12,848 nucleotides of DNA from JBKPNX01 sp046732855 (GTDB lineage: Bacteria; Pseudomonadota; Alphaproteobacteria; Geminicoccales; Geminicoccaceae): positions 1 to 12,848 of the forward strand of contig JBKPNX010000173.1 in NCBI GenBank assembly GCA_046732855.1, given 5' to 3'. The notes under the pieces are model-generated. The model saw only the letters and a program-made list of their open reading frames with translations. It made no database searches and had not been told where the DNA came from. The first letter of the stretch is position 1; each line of letters opens with the position of its first letter. A program made the translations under genes and the position numbers. Positions 1-6,487 of the stretch are shown here, piece after piece.

Positions 1-421
1 GCTTTACGCTCCCATCATACACCAGCCGCGAGTGCCGCGCCGCCGGCCGATCGATTGAGGATGCGCGCGAGGGGCGCGGCCTGCCGACGTTGGCCCTGTT
101 TTGCCATCGCGAGACCGCGCAGCGGGCGTGGCGATCCAGGCCGGCGCGCGGTACCTGGATTGCTTCGCGCCTTCGGGCGCTGGCAATGACGAGTCAGTTA
201 ATCGCTCGCCATGGCGGACCCGAGGTGCGCTTCACCTCATGCAGATGGTTTGGTTTCCGTCGAAAACGCGGCCGCAGGTCGCTGGTCTCGTACTCCCCAC
301 AGTCCTGACGAGAACGGCGCTATGCTGTCCAGCGGCCGATCGCTCGGGTTCGAGGAGACGGTCGCGCCCGGCGATCGGACAAGCAAAAAATCGTCCTGCT
401 TCGGCCGTGAAGCACAATGGC
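1..421. other. Gene-less left edge
   Basis: No open frame here looks like a protein; the short frames on both strands are rich in Arg, Pro and Ala, as expected of non-coding GC-rich DNA. The only recognisable structure is the palindromic repeat at 103-191, annotated separately. A run of six or seven A around 384-392 lies just past the end of the DUF2267 gene and reads as T on that gene's strand, but I find no stem in front of it good enough to call a terminator. Confidence 0.6.
103..191. repeat. Palindromic REP-like dispersed repeat
   Basis: Two imperfect inverted arms are visible. The left arm (103-140) begins GCCATCGCGAG and ends GCGATCCAGG. The right arm (155-191) begins CCTGGATTGCTTCG and ends GGCAATGACG, so its reverse complement runs GTCATTGCC...GCAATCCAGG, parallel to the left arm. 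They are separated by about 14 bases. The 'GTCATTGC...GCAATCCAGG' arm is a very common intergenic palindrome in genomes of Bradyrhizobium, Rhodopseudomonas and relatives. The RNA of either strand could fold into a long hairpin. It lies about 230 bases beyond the end of the DUF2267 gene, in a typical intergenic position. That it is a multicopy element is recalled knowledge; only this copy is in the window. Confidence 0.6.
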
Positions 422-847
422 TCAGCGCCAGAGTTCCTTGAGCTCTGGCGGCAGGCGGTCGATGACCTTGCCGACCTCGCCCAGATCCAGCTTCGCCCAC
501 ATCACGCCGAACACGGCACGGGCCGCGGCCTCGGGGTCGATCGGCGCGCCGCGCGCCAGCTCGCTCCGTAGGTGCTCCAGGAAGTCGGCCCGGGTCCGCT
601 CCTTGGTCCGCGACGCCGCCAGCCGCCAGCCCTCGTAATAGAGGCCGCGCAGCAGCATCGGCAGCTGCGCCGCCAGGTGGACCGCGTTCTCCGGACCGAG
701 TCGATCGCGCAGGGCGTGGAGCGTTGCCCGAAGCGCGAGGTAGGCGAGGTGCCGATCGTCGGTGTCGAGCGCGTCCATGATGGCCTTCAGCCAGAGATTG
801 GTCTCCTGCACCGTGGTGTCGAACACCGGCAGACCCGTCGTGCTCAT
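422..847 (-). CDS. DUF2267 domain protein
   Basis: This 141-residue protein is essentially one DUF2267 domain. The most characteristic stretch is about residues 38-75, with LALRATLHALRDRL, then AAQLPMLLRGLYYEGW. The C-terminal half is helical and ends in VIDRLPPELKELW. There is no signal peptide or membrane segment, so it should be cytoplasmic. The molecular function of DUF2267 is unknown; members often sit beside universal stress proteins and Hsp20 in stress or low-oxygen clusters. It starts only 39 bases after the stop of the upstream USP gene on the same strand, so the two are very likely co-transcribed from the promoter carrying the operator at 1756-1769. The ATG at 847 is preceded by GAGGAATGGA, a modest ribosome binding site. 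The length is normal for the family. Confidence 0.85.
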   Translation of the reverse strand: MSTTGLPVFDTTVQETNLWLKAIMDALDTDDRHLAYLALRATLHALRDRLGPENAVHLAAQLPMLLRGLYYEGWRLAASRTKERTRADFLEHLRSELARGAPIDPEAAARAVFGVMWAKLDLGEVGKVIDRLPPELKELWR

Positions 848-886
848 GATAGGTCCATTCCTCGATCTAGGGGTGAAGCGCCGCCG

Positions 887-1699
887 TCAGCTGCCAAAGA
901 GCACCGGCACCGTGGCGGCCCGCAGCACCTGGCGCGTGGCGCCGCCGAACACCAGCTCGCGCAGCCGGCCATGGCCATAGGCGCCCATGACCAGCAGATC
1001 CGCGCCGTGCGCCGCCGCTTGGGCGAGCAGGACTTCGCCGGCAGCGCCATCCGCCTGCTCGATGCGCTCCGCCTGCACCGCGGCACCGTGCCGCCGCAGC
1101 ATGGCCGCTGCCGCCTCGAGGTCACGCGCGGCTGTCTCGCCAACCGCGCACAGAACCAGCCGCTTCGCGCCGCAAAGGAATGGCAATGCCTGGTGCAGCG
1201 CGCGGGTCGCTTCGCGCGTGCCGTTCCAGCCAGCGATGATCGTCGTGCCGAAGGCATCGGACGCGTCCGGCGGCACCATCAGCACCGGGACCCCGGCCGT
1301 GAGCGCCAGCTGCTCGACCACGGGCGAAACGTCGATTCCTTCAATGTCGGCTTTTGCGGCAAGCACCAGATCCGCGGTCCACGCGGCCGCCGCCAGAAGC
1401 TGCGCCGGGTCACCCTCGGCCTCCTGCCAGACCACGCCGGCTCCGGCACCGCAGATCCGTTGGAACGCGGCTTCGATCCGCTCCTTGAGCGCGCGGCTCG
1501 CCTGACGCTGCGCCTCCATCAGTTCAGGCGCCAGATAAGCCACGCCTTCGGCGTCGATCAGGGGAATGAACGGCGGCGGCATCACGTGCATGCCCATGAG
1601 CAGCGCGTCGAACCGCTTGGCCACTGCCTGGGCGATACGCAGGAGCGCTTCCAGCCCGCGATCGCCGGTGAGCGCCACTAGAACCGTACGGTAGTCCAT
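887..1699 (-). CDS. Universal stress protein, two UspA domains
   Basis: This 270-residue protein carries two tandem UspA folds. The first begins MDYRTVLVALTGDRG and ends near PVLMVPP (about residue 147). The second begins near TTIIAGWNGTREATRAL and ends in VLFGS. The second domain keeps the nucleotide-binding loop as GAYGHGRLRELVFGGAT, in the GGAT form common in two-domain proteobacterial USPs; the first lacks a clear glycine loop. Such cytoplasmic proteins bind ATP or other ligands and support survival under stress; the exact role here is not known. The frame is open to 1756, but the ATG at 1699 is preferred: it starts the conserved USP sequence, has GAGGG a few bases upstream, and lies about 63 bases from the centre of the operator at 1756-1769. 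A longer form would begin inside that operator. It leads a probable operon with the DUF2267 gene. Confidence 0.9.
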   Translation of the reverse strand: MDYRTVLVALTGDRGLEALLRIAQAVAKRFDALLMGMHVMPPPFIPLIDAEGVAYLAPELMEAQRQASRALKERIEAAFQRICGAGAGVVWQEAEGDPAQLLAAAAWTADLVLAAKADIEGIDVSPVVEQLALTAGVPVLMVPPDASDAFGTTIIAGWNGTREATRALHQALPFLCGAKRLVLCAVGETAARDLEAAAAMLRRHGAAVQAERIEQADGAAGEVLLAQAAAHGADLLVMGAYGHGRLRELVFGGATRQVLRAATVPVLFGS

Positions 1700-1755
1700 G
1701 GAAGACCCTCTGCTGCTGCTTCCGACCAGGATGCGCAGCGGCAGTAAGGCGCGCA

Positions 1756-1769
1756 TTGCGCTAGATCAA
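1756..1769 (-). promoter_or_regulatory. FixK/FNR-type operator before USP-DUF2267
   Basis: Read on the minus strand the site is TTGATCTAGCGCAA, an exact fit to the alphaproteobacterial FixK pattern TTG(A/C)-N6-(T/G)CAA. Its centre is about 63 bases upstream of the USP ATG at 1699. With activator placement at -41.5, transcription would start near 1721 and give a leader of about 22 bases. The same 14-mer occurs in the same orientation at 3323-3336. Which Crp/Fnr-family protein binds is inferred. Confidence 0.75.
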
Positions 1770-1902
1770 CCGGACCCGAGCAATACTTTAGAGACCTGAT
1801 CCAGGAAAAACGGGCACCGGTGCCGCTGCGCGGATCGGGGGCTCGTGCACGTGGGCGACCTGACGCGTCAGAACGCGAGGCCGAGCCGGCCGGACCGCCG
1901 CG

Positions 1903-2184
1903 TCAGCCCATCTTGTCCGGATGTGGTCGGGCGAGATGCTCGTCGATGAGGCGCCGCAAGGCCTGCTTCAGCTGGGCGGCGCGCACGACATCGCCCCGCC
2001 GCTCGGCGGCACGAATGTCGTCGATCAGCATGTGACTGACCAGCAGCTCGCCGTCGGGCCCGCGCAGCAGGAAGTTGCCCAGCTCCAGCGCGACGATCTC
2101 CGGCAGATGCTCGTGCTCGGCAATCGCGCGAACCTGCTCCTCGCTCAGCTCGCATAACCCAAGACAGTCCTCGAACGTCAGCAC
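1903..2184 (-). CDS. Small conserved hypothetical protein, low-oxygen cluster
   Basis: With the start chosen here the product has 93 residues, beginning (M)LTFEDCLGLCELSEEQVRAIAEHEHLPEI and ending near LARPHPDKMG. It looks all-helical and soluble, with an acidic N-terminal half and a basic C-terminal helix; there is no signal peptide. I recall similar short proteins of unknown function (starting MLTFEDC, with an AEHEH motif) in Bradyrhizobium-type genomes, but I can assign no function. The frame is open to an ATG at 2238, but that codon overlaps the operator at 2238-2251 and has no good ribosome site. The GTG at 2184 has GGAGG (2191-2195) six bases upstream and lies about 19 bases after the start expected from the operator. 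It is probably transcribed alone: a new promoter lies between it and the USP gene. Confidence 0.75.
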   Translation of the reverse strand: MLTFEDCLGLCELSEEQVRAIAEHEHLPEIVALELGNFLLRGPDGELLVSHMLIDDIRAAERRGDVVRAAQLKQALRRLIDEHLARPHPDKMG

Positions 2185-2190
2185 CCCTGT

Positions 2191-2195
2191 CCTCC
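2191..2195 (-). promoter_or_regulatory. Ribosome binding site deciding the GTG start at 2184
   Basis: The minus strand reads GGAGG followed by a six-base spacer and GTG. This is the only strong Shine-Dalgarno sequence near the 5' end of the small hypothetical gene. It favours the GTG start over the upstream ATG at 2238, which sits in the operator. Confidence 0.7.
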
Positions 2196-2237
2196 ACAAA
2201 TCCTGCGCGAGGCTGCGACGGTCAGGTGGCCGCCACA

Positions 2238-2251
2238 TTGACGTTAGTCAA
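2238..2251 (-). promoter_or_regulatory. FixK/FNR-type operator before hypothetical gene
   Basis: On the minus strand the site is TTGACTAACGTCAA, with perfect TTGAC/GTCAA arms, an exact FNR/FixK-type match. Its centre is about 60 bases upstream of the GTG at 2184. A -41.5 position predicts a start near 2203. The -10 region expected from this spacing is GC-rich and not convincing, so the promoter call rests on the operator. Confidence 0.75.
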
Positions 2252-2384
2252 CCATCCTCGGTCGGGCCTCGAGCCGGGTGCCGACCTGCTGAGGCCGTCG
2301 CGGGATTCCCGCTGAACCGAAGACCCCCCAGGCCGGCCGACACATGCCACAGCGCACCAGTTGCCTGCGCCCCGAGCGGCCGGG

Positions 2385-3257
2385 TCAGGTCGCGTGCTGC
2401 TCGGGCCGGGCAGCGTCCGCGTCCCGGTCCGCCTGCGCGACCTCGCGCGCGACCTCAGCCTGATAGGCGCGGAGCCGGTCGCTCGTCTCGACCCGGTAGC
2501 GCTGCTCGGCCGGCCGGATCGCGCGGATGTGCTCGGGCAGTCGGGCGATCTCCTCCTGCGCATGCCGGCGCGCCGCATGCAGATTGATCGTACCCTCGGG
2601 CAGCCGGCGGCCACCGCGCATCACCGGATGGAGCAAGGGCCGGCCGGACAAAGTCTCCTCGACGCGGGCGATGACGTCGCGAACGGCCCGGCCGTCCTCC
2701 TCGACGCGGAAGACCTGCTTGCGGCCCGGCAGGACCGGCTTGCCGGTCGAGAGCTTGAGCCGACCGCGTCCCCCATAGGCGCAGAGCTTGTAGGCGATGT
2801 CGAGGCCCGGGGCATCTTGCGAGACCCCCATCGCGGTGCCGACCCCGAAGCCGGTGATGGGCGCGCCTCTGGCCACGATTGCGGCGATCGCGTCCTCATC
2901 CAGGCTGCCGCTTGCGAAGATCGCCACGTTCTGCAAGCCCGCCTCGTCCAGCATCGCGCGCGCCTTGATCGCAAGGTCGGCGAGGTCGCCGGAATCCAGT
3001 CGCACCTCCACGTCCTTTTCGTCGATGCCCGGCAATTCCGCCTCGATCTTGAGCTCGGCATCCGTCTCGCTGATGTCGAGCCGGGGCGACATGGTCGTCC
3101 CGGGTAGCGTGGCCGCACCCCCGCCGAAGTCGCGCCAGAAATCCTCGAACACTCGGTCCAGGTCGCGACGGAGCCAGCCGAACGGCTCCAAGATGTCATG
3201 GCTCGGCAGAAGTTCGCCTCCGGCGCGCCGCGAGCGCCACAGTGACGGCAATGCCAT
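2385..3257 (-). CDS. Chimera: Hsp20 N-terminus fused to nicotinate phosphoribosyltransferase C-terminus
   Basis: The frame encodes 290 residues from two unrelated families. Residues 1 to about 86 are a small heat-shock protein: FGWLRRDLDRVFEDFWRDF, then the start of the alpha-crystallin domain with PRLDISETDAEL and AELPGIDEKDVEVRL. At DSGDLADLAIKARAML the sequence becomes the C-terminal half of nicotinate phosphoribosyltransferase (NAD salvage), with GFGVGTAMGVSQDAP, LSTGKPVLPGRKQVFR and PVMRGGRRL, running to a normal-looking end. The joint is in frame and falls where both families share a VRL...G-L pattern, consistent with a deletion between neighbouring hsp20 and pncB genes. Both partners are incomplete: most of the Hsp20 beta-sandwich and C-terminal motif are missing, and so is the enzyme's N-terminal half (the family is usually above 400 residues). 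Neither ancestral activity is likely. The ATG at 3257 has GGGGGA upstream and a FixK-type operator (3323-3336), so it is probably expressed. Misassembly is an alternative. Confidence 0.8.
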   Translation of the reverse strand: MALPSLWRSRRAGGELLPSHDILEPFGWLRRDLDRVFEDFWRDFGGGAATLPGTTMSPRLDISETDAELKIEAELPGIDEKDVEVRLDSGDLADLAIKARAMLDEAGLQNVAIFASGSLDEDAIAAIVARGAPITGFGVGTAMGVSQDAPGLDIAYKLCAYGGRGRLKLSTGKPVLPGRKQVFRVEEDGRAVRDVIARVEETLSGRPLLHPVMRGGRRLPEGTINLHAARRHAQEEIARLPEHIRAIRPAEQRYRVETSDRLRAYQAEVAREVAQADRDADAARPEQHAT

Positions 3258-3322
3258 AGCTTTCCCCCTTCAGCATCGATTCTCTGACCTGCGCCCTTAG
3301 ACCGAGGCGGACACCCGACGCG

Positions 3323-3336
3323 TTGCGCTAGATCAA
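3323..3336 (-). promoter_or_regulatory. FixK/FNR-type operator before hsp20 chimera
   Basis: On the minus strand the site is TTGATCTAGCGCAA, identical to the box at 1756-1769 and an exact FixK-pattern match. Its centre is about 72 bases upstream of the ATG at 3257. A start at -41.5 spacing would fall near 3288, with TAAGGG at about the -10 position. Confidence 0.75.
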
Positions 3337-3741
3337 TCCTGCCGCGTTTTCGATTGACCTATGGAAGAACCGCAGACGCATTCGGCGCCGCCGCCATGGC
3401 ATGTTCCGGTGGCCCACCGGCCATGCTGCGCGACAGACCGCACCTGATCGCGCGCCTTCGCGCTCTCCCGCCCGGCCGAGATGACTCATTGATCTGGGTC
3501 AATGCAGGAGTTTCGACTTGCAACAGACAAAGCACCGCGCGGGGGCGGCCCATGCTCGTCAACTGACGACGAAGTGTAGGTTTCGGTTATCGGGCTCGAC
3601 GCCAGTCTCGGCAGCTTGCATGATGCGTGATCACGACATCGATCGGCGGCTCACTCGCCGCGAAAATGCCGGCTGGCGACCAGCTCGAGTGGGCTGAGCT
3701 GGCCGCCGGCGATGGCCGTTGGGTTCGGATGAGGCGCGCGA
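3337..3741. other. Divergent intergenic region between hsp20 chimera and USP
   Basis: About 400 bases separate the start of the hsp20 chimera from the start of the plus-strand USP. The short open frames here resemble no protein. The region holds the operator at 3489-3502. The roughly 240 bases between that operator and the USP ATG could be a long leader or contain another promoter that I cannot identify by eye. Confidence 0.5.
3489..3502 (+). promoter_or_regulatory. FixK/FNR-type operator upstream of USP (3742)
   Basis: The site TTGATCTGGGTCAA matches TTGA-N6-TCAA exactly, and its symmetry extends one base pair on each side plus more (CATTGA...TCAATG, 3487-3504). It lies about 246 bases upstream of the USP start at 3742, far for a class II activator site, so the leader would be long or a short transcript intervenes. 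It could also act on the divergent hsp20 chimera. A near copy in inverted orientation lies at 7506-7519. Confidence 0.65.
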
Positions 3742-4584
3742 ATGACCTACAAGGACCTGCTCGTGCATCTCGACGACAGCAAGGGCTGCGAGCAGCGCGT
3801 CGAGGCCGCCGTCCGCTTGGCGGAACGGCACGATGCCCATCTCACCGCCGTCTATGCGATCGTCGAAATCCCTCTGCTGCACTACATCCGGCGGCATATT
3901 CCTCGAGACGTCCAGGCGAGCATGGATGCCGAGGCGCAAAAGCAGGCCGAGACGGCTCTCGAGCGCTTCCGCAAGGCTGCAGAGCGTGGCGGCGTCGCCT
4001 ATGAGACCCGGACTGAGCATGCGCTCGACACGACGCTCGCGAGCGTGCTCACCATGCATGCCCGCTATGCTGACCTCGTCATACTGGGCCAGGCGAACCC
4101 CGATGAGCCACCCTACATCGGTCATTATCCGCCCGAGCAGGTCGTGCTGTCGTCCGGACGGACGGCCCTGATCGTGCCATACGACTGGACGCTCGGTACT
4201 CTCGCCGAACGGGTTCTGATCGCGTGGGATGCGAGCCGGGAGGCGGCGCGCGCCGTGAGCGACGCGATGCCGGTCCTGGAACGGGCGACCTCCGTGCTCG
4301 TGGTGAGCATCAACCCGAAAAGCACACCGCTTGGCCACGGCGAGCTGCCGGGCGCCGACATCGCTCGGCACCTCGCCCGTCACAACATCGAGGTGGAGGT
4401 GCGATCCGTCGAGATGGACCTCATGGACGATGGTGAAGCGCTCTTGTCCTTCGCCGCCGATCACGGCCGCGATCTGCTGGTCATGGGCGCGTACGCGCAC
4501 TCGCGCATGCGCGAGCTGGTGCTCGGCGGCGCCACCCGAACGATCCTCAAGAAGATGACCCTGCCTGTGCTGATGGCGCACTGA
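3742..4584 (+). CDS. Universal stress protein, two UspA domains
   Basis: This 280-residue cytoplasmic protein has two tandem UspA domains. Domain 1 starts MTYKDLLVHLDDSKG and runs to about residue 150 (TALIVPYDW). Domain 2 starts ERVLIAWDASREAARAV and ends LPVLMAH. The C-terminal nucleotide-binding loop is GAYAHSRMRELVLGGAT, with Ala at the usual second glycine (GxxG becomes GAYA), which may weaken ATP binding. The conserved Asp residues of the domain starts are present. A GAGG lies about nine bases before the ATG. It is the intact paralogue of the broken gene at 7757-8594; the two align over their whole length. Upstream lies a FixK-type operator about 246 bases away. It converges on the single-domain USP at 4921-5376. 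The family assignment is secure; the specific ligand or role is unknown. Confidence 0.92.
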   Translation: MTYKDLLVHLDDSKGCEQRVEAAVRLAERHDAHLTAVYAIVEIPLLHYIRRHIPRDVQASMDAEAQKQAETALERFRKAAERGGVAYETRTEHALDTTLASVLTMHARYADLVILGQANPDEPPYIGHYPPEQVVLSSGRTALIVPYDWTLGTLAERVLIAWDASREAARAVSDAMPVLERATSVLVVSINPKSTPLGHGELPGADIARHLARHNIEVEVRSVEMDLMDDGEALLSFAADHGRDLLVMGAYAHSRMRELVLGGATRTILKKMTLPVLMAH

Positions 4585-4920
4585 TGGTCGGAGTCGATCA
4601 GGGATCACAGCGACGTGCGGCCGAGTTCGAATGGTTCGCAGGACGGCCGACCTGCGCGAGCCAATTGAGCAAGTCCGCGAGCAGTGGCATGCCGAGGGGA
4701 AGGTCGGCCGTCTGAGAATGGCGGCCGTCGCCTGCGCCCGCTCGGCCACTCATCGATGGCGAGATCCCCACGGCCGAGTTCCGGCCGCGCACGAGCCTGG
4801 TCGCGCACCGGGCTGCGTCAGCTCGGAACCGGCTCATGAGGCCAAGTCAGTCGCTTGGCGAGACGGTCTAGGCCGACTGCCACCGCCAGCTCGGGACGCC
4901 TGTCGGGGACGCTGCCGCGA
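4585..4920. other. Gene-less gap between convergent USP genes
   Basis: These 336 bases separate two genes that face each other. No frame looks like a protein. It contains a perfect 12-base inverted repeat (4642-4653 and 4701-4712), and inside its left arm a smaller hairpin, CGCAGG...CCTGCG. These could help end transcription from either side, but no T run follows either arm. Confidence 0.5.
4642..4712. repeat. 12-base perfect inverted repeat between convergent genes
   Basis: GACGGCCGACCT at 4642-4653 is the exact reverse complement of AGGTCGGCCGTC at 4701-4712, with 47 bases between. It may form a stem in transcripts from either USP gene. Lack of a T tract argues against a simple intrinsic terminator. 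In GC-rich DNA a 12-base match at this distance is unusual but not proof of function. Confidence 0.5.
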
Positions 4921-5376
4921 TCACTTGACCGTGACGCAGGTGCAGGTCGCCTGATTGGTTACCTTGTGCGACACGCTGCCGAGGAAAAGCGCCTTGGCGT
5001 CGCTAACTCCGCGGCTGCCCATGACGATCATGTCGACGTGTTCGCTGCCCGCGACCTCGAGGATCTGCTCGGCGGGCCTGCCGTCGACCGTGCGTCCGAT
5101 GACTGCGCTCACTCCTCTGTCGCGAGCACGCCCTTCGGCGGCGCGCGTCAACTGATCAGCGAGGGAGCGGGCATAGAGGTACCGGCCCTCCTCTTCCTCC
5201 ACGGAGAGGCGTTCGGCCTGCGCGAATTCCCTCAGCGCGTCGGGCAGAGGCTCGAATCGAACGACGTGCAGCACGATCAGCTGGGCACCCTGCTGCCGGG
5301 CCATGTCTGCCGCCAGATCCAAGGCCTTCCAGGCATGCTCGGAACCATCGATTGCCGCCAGGATTTTTCTGACCAT
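4921..5376 (-). CDS. Universal stress protein, single UspA domain
   Basis: This 151-residue single-domain USP begins MVRKILAAIDGSEHAWKALDLAADMARQQGA and keeps the canonical ATP-binding loop GSRGVSDAKALFLGS (G-2x-G-9x-G-S), so it is probably the ATP-binding type. It ends in the unusual Cys pair ATCTCVTVK, where most USPs have a PCPVLVV-like end. The frame stays open to 5505, but the ATG at 5376 starts the conserved fold and has AGGAGG about eight bases upstream; the extra N-terminal residues look like translated non-coding DNA. The nearest operator (5600-5613) is about 230 bases upstream, so control by it would need a long leader. It is cytoplasmic and of normal length. It converges on the USP at 3742-4584. 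Confidence 0.9.
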   Translation of the reverse strand: MVRKILAAIDGSEHAWKALDLAADMARQQGAQLIVLHVVRFEPLPDALREFAQAERLSVEEEEGRYLYARSLADQLTRAAEGRARDRGVSAVIGRTVDGRPAEQILEVAGSEHVDMIVMGSRGVSDAKALFLGSVSHKVTNQATCTCVTVK

Positions 5377-5673
5377 CTCGCCACCTCCTCTTCTGCGGTC
5401 GCTCGACCTGTCGCAATCCACAGGTGCCTTGTCTGATCCGCCAGTGAAGCGGGCCCACAATGCGGGCCGATCTTGTGGCAACTCCGAACCCGATCGCCTT
5501 GACATGGCTCGATGCCGAGCGTCTCACCTCGTCGACGAGTGCGCGGCGAGCTCCGAAAGCAGCGTCTTCGTCATACCAACGGCTCCTGTCGCCTTCGTTT
5601 TGACCAAAATCAAGGCGCGGCCACCTCTTCGCGATATCAGGCAAGTCTCGCCAGCTGACTGACGAGGAGGATC
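5377..5673. other. Divergent intergenic region with operator
   Basis: About 300 bases lie between the single-domain USP (minus) and the small signal-peptide ORF (plus). The only element I can support is the operator at 5600-5613. A 16-codon minus-strand frame starting at 5574 has an AGGAG upstream, but it starts before the transcription start expected from the operator, so I do not call it a gene. Confidence 0.5.
5600..5613 (+). promoter_or_regulatory. FixK/FNR-type operator and promoter before small ORF and cytochromes
   Basis: The site TTGACCAAAATCAA is an exact TTGA-N6-TCAA match. TATCAG at 5635-5640 is at the right distance for a -10 element of an activator-dependent promoter, giving a start near 5647 and a leader of about 26 bases before the ATG at 5674, with GAGGAGG at 5664-5670. 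This is the best-formed promoter in the window. It would drive the small ORF and the two plus-strand cytochrome genes. It might also act towards the USP at 5376. Confidence 0.75.
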
Positions 5674-5802
5674 ATGCTGAAGCATATCGCGATGATTGCT
5701 GCCGTGATGGCCGCGAACGCCGCGCCTCCTGCGGTCGCAGGCAGCGGCCGATTGGATCGTGAAGGCGGCCTGGACATTTCGGCCGGGGCCGGAGGCGCAT
5801 GA
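5674..5802 (+). CDS. Small signal-peptide ORF, possibly a truncated secreted protein
   Basis: The frame encodes 42 residues. The first 23 or so (MLKHIAMIAAVMAANAAPPA then VAG) look like a Sec signal peptide with a positive N-terminus, hydrophobic core and Ala-x-Ala-like end, followed by only about 19 residues. Its start is well supported: GAGGAGG lies five or six bases before the ATG and a FixK-type promoter lies just upstream. I do not recognise the product. It may be a remnant of a longer exported protein: the +1 frame continues open from about this point past 5914, and two neighbouring cytochrome genes also have single-base frameshifts. It could instead be a genuine tiny exported peptide or a leader. 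It precedes the cytochrome gene at 5914 by 111 bases on the same strand. Confidence 0.45.
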   Translation: MLKHIAMIAAVMAANAAPPAVAGSGRLDREGGLDISAGAGGA

Positions 5803-5913
5803 AGTGCGTCCGGCGAGCCGGCATGCCGCTCAGGGGGTTGGCCGGGTGGTCGGGGAGCGCAATGACAGCGGCCAAGCTTGGTCGAAAACCGTAGCTACGA
5901 GCGAGGTGAATCC

Positions 5914-6220
5914 ATGCTGCGCTCCTCGATGGCCTATGTGGTTCTTGCCGGCGTCATCCTCGCACAGAGTCAAGCCCGCGCCGGAGGCGACCCCGAAGTT
6001 GGCCAGGACCTCGCGGCCGATTGGTGCAGCCGCTGCCACGACATCGGGCGGGAGGGACGGATGAAGCAGGAGCCGCCGTCCTTCGCCGCGATCGCCGTTT
6101 TCCGAGCAGATCCGCAGCAAGATCACTGCGCCGCACATGGGCATGCCGGAGATCGCGCAGGTTCTCGGTCTCAATGTGCACGATCTGGTCGCCTATATCG
6201 TTTCGCTCGAGGAAGAGTGA
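5914..6220 (+). pseudogene. Monoheme cytochrome c with +1 frameshift
   Basis: The ATG at 5914 has GAGGTG upstream and begins a signal peptide (MLRSSMAYVVLAGVILAQSQ, ending ARA). The mature part has the heme-binding motif CSRCH at residues 38-42. The frame is broken at the run of four T at 6098-6101. Removing one T gives ...FAAIAVSEQIRSKITAPHMGMPEI, with the expected Met ligand, and runs to LVAYIVSLEEE and a stop at 6218-6220. The repaired protein has 101 residues, close to its intact sibling at 7021-7338 (105). It would be a periplasmic electron carrier. As written, the frame goes on to 6240 with an unrelated tail lacking the Met ligand. The lesion may be a real mutation or a homopolymer sequencing error. 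It is probably in an operon with 5674-5802 and 6488-6818. Confidence 0.8.
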
Positions 6221-6487
6221 GCACACAGATGCCGTGTTGATCGGCGCCGTTGGTCGACCACAGACCGCGCTGGACTGCCATTCAATGCCGGCCTCGAACG
6301 TGTCGACGCGGCGGCCGCTGAGCCGTCCTTGGCTAGGGAGTCCGCAGTGAGCAGGACTTCGTTCATGGGCCGGCGAGCTCGCCCTCCGAGCCGACCGCAG
6401 GTCATGACCCGCCTCACGCCAGCCCTTGTGCTCGCCCGGCTGGCCTGATGGAATGGCGCCGCTGTCTCAGTGGTCAGGTCGGTAAAG

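Noticed and set aside
384..392. A run that could be the T tract of a terminator for the DUF2267 gene
   Set aside because: No convincing GC-rich stem precedes it on the minus strand.
572..1681. Plus-strand open frame of 369 codons
   Set aside because: It is antisense to the DUF2267 and USP genes, with shadow-like composition and no recognisable fold.
3631..4749. Minus-strand open frame of 372 codons
   Set aside because: It runs antisense over the intact USP at 3742-4584, whose sequence is clearly coding on the plus strand.
5524..5574. 16-codon minus-strand ORF with AGGAG upstream, a possible leader peptide for the USP
   Set aside because: Its ATG lies upstream of the transcription start predicted from the operator at 5600-5613 and the peptide has no attenuator-like feature.
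5156..5644. Minus-strand frame overlapping the single-domain USP in another phase
   Set aside because: The USP frame at 4921-5376 has full family motifs and a strong ribosome site; this frame is Arg-rich and has neither.
6410..6451. Very short hydrophobic frame starting MTRLTPALVLARLA as another signal-peptide remnant
   Set aside because: It is only 14 codons, has a poor ribosome site, and is easily explained by chance.
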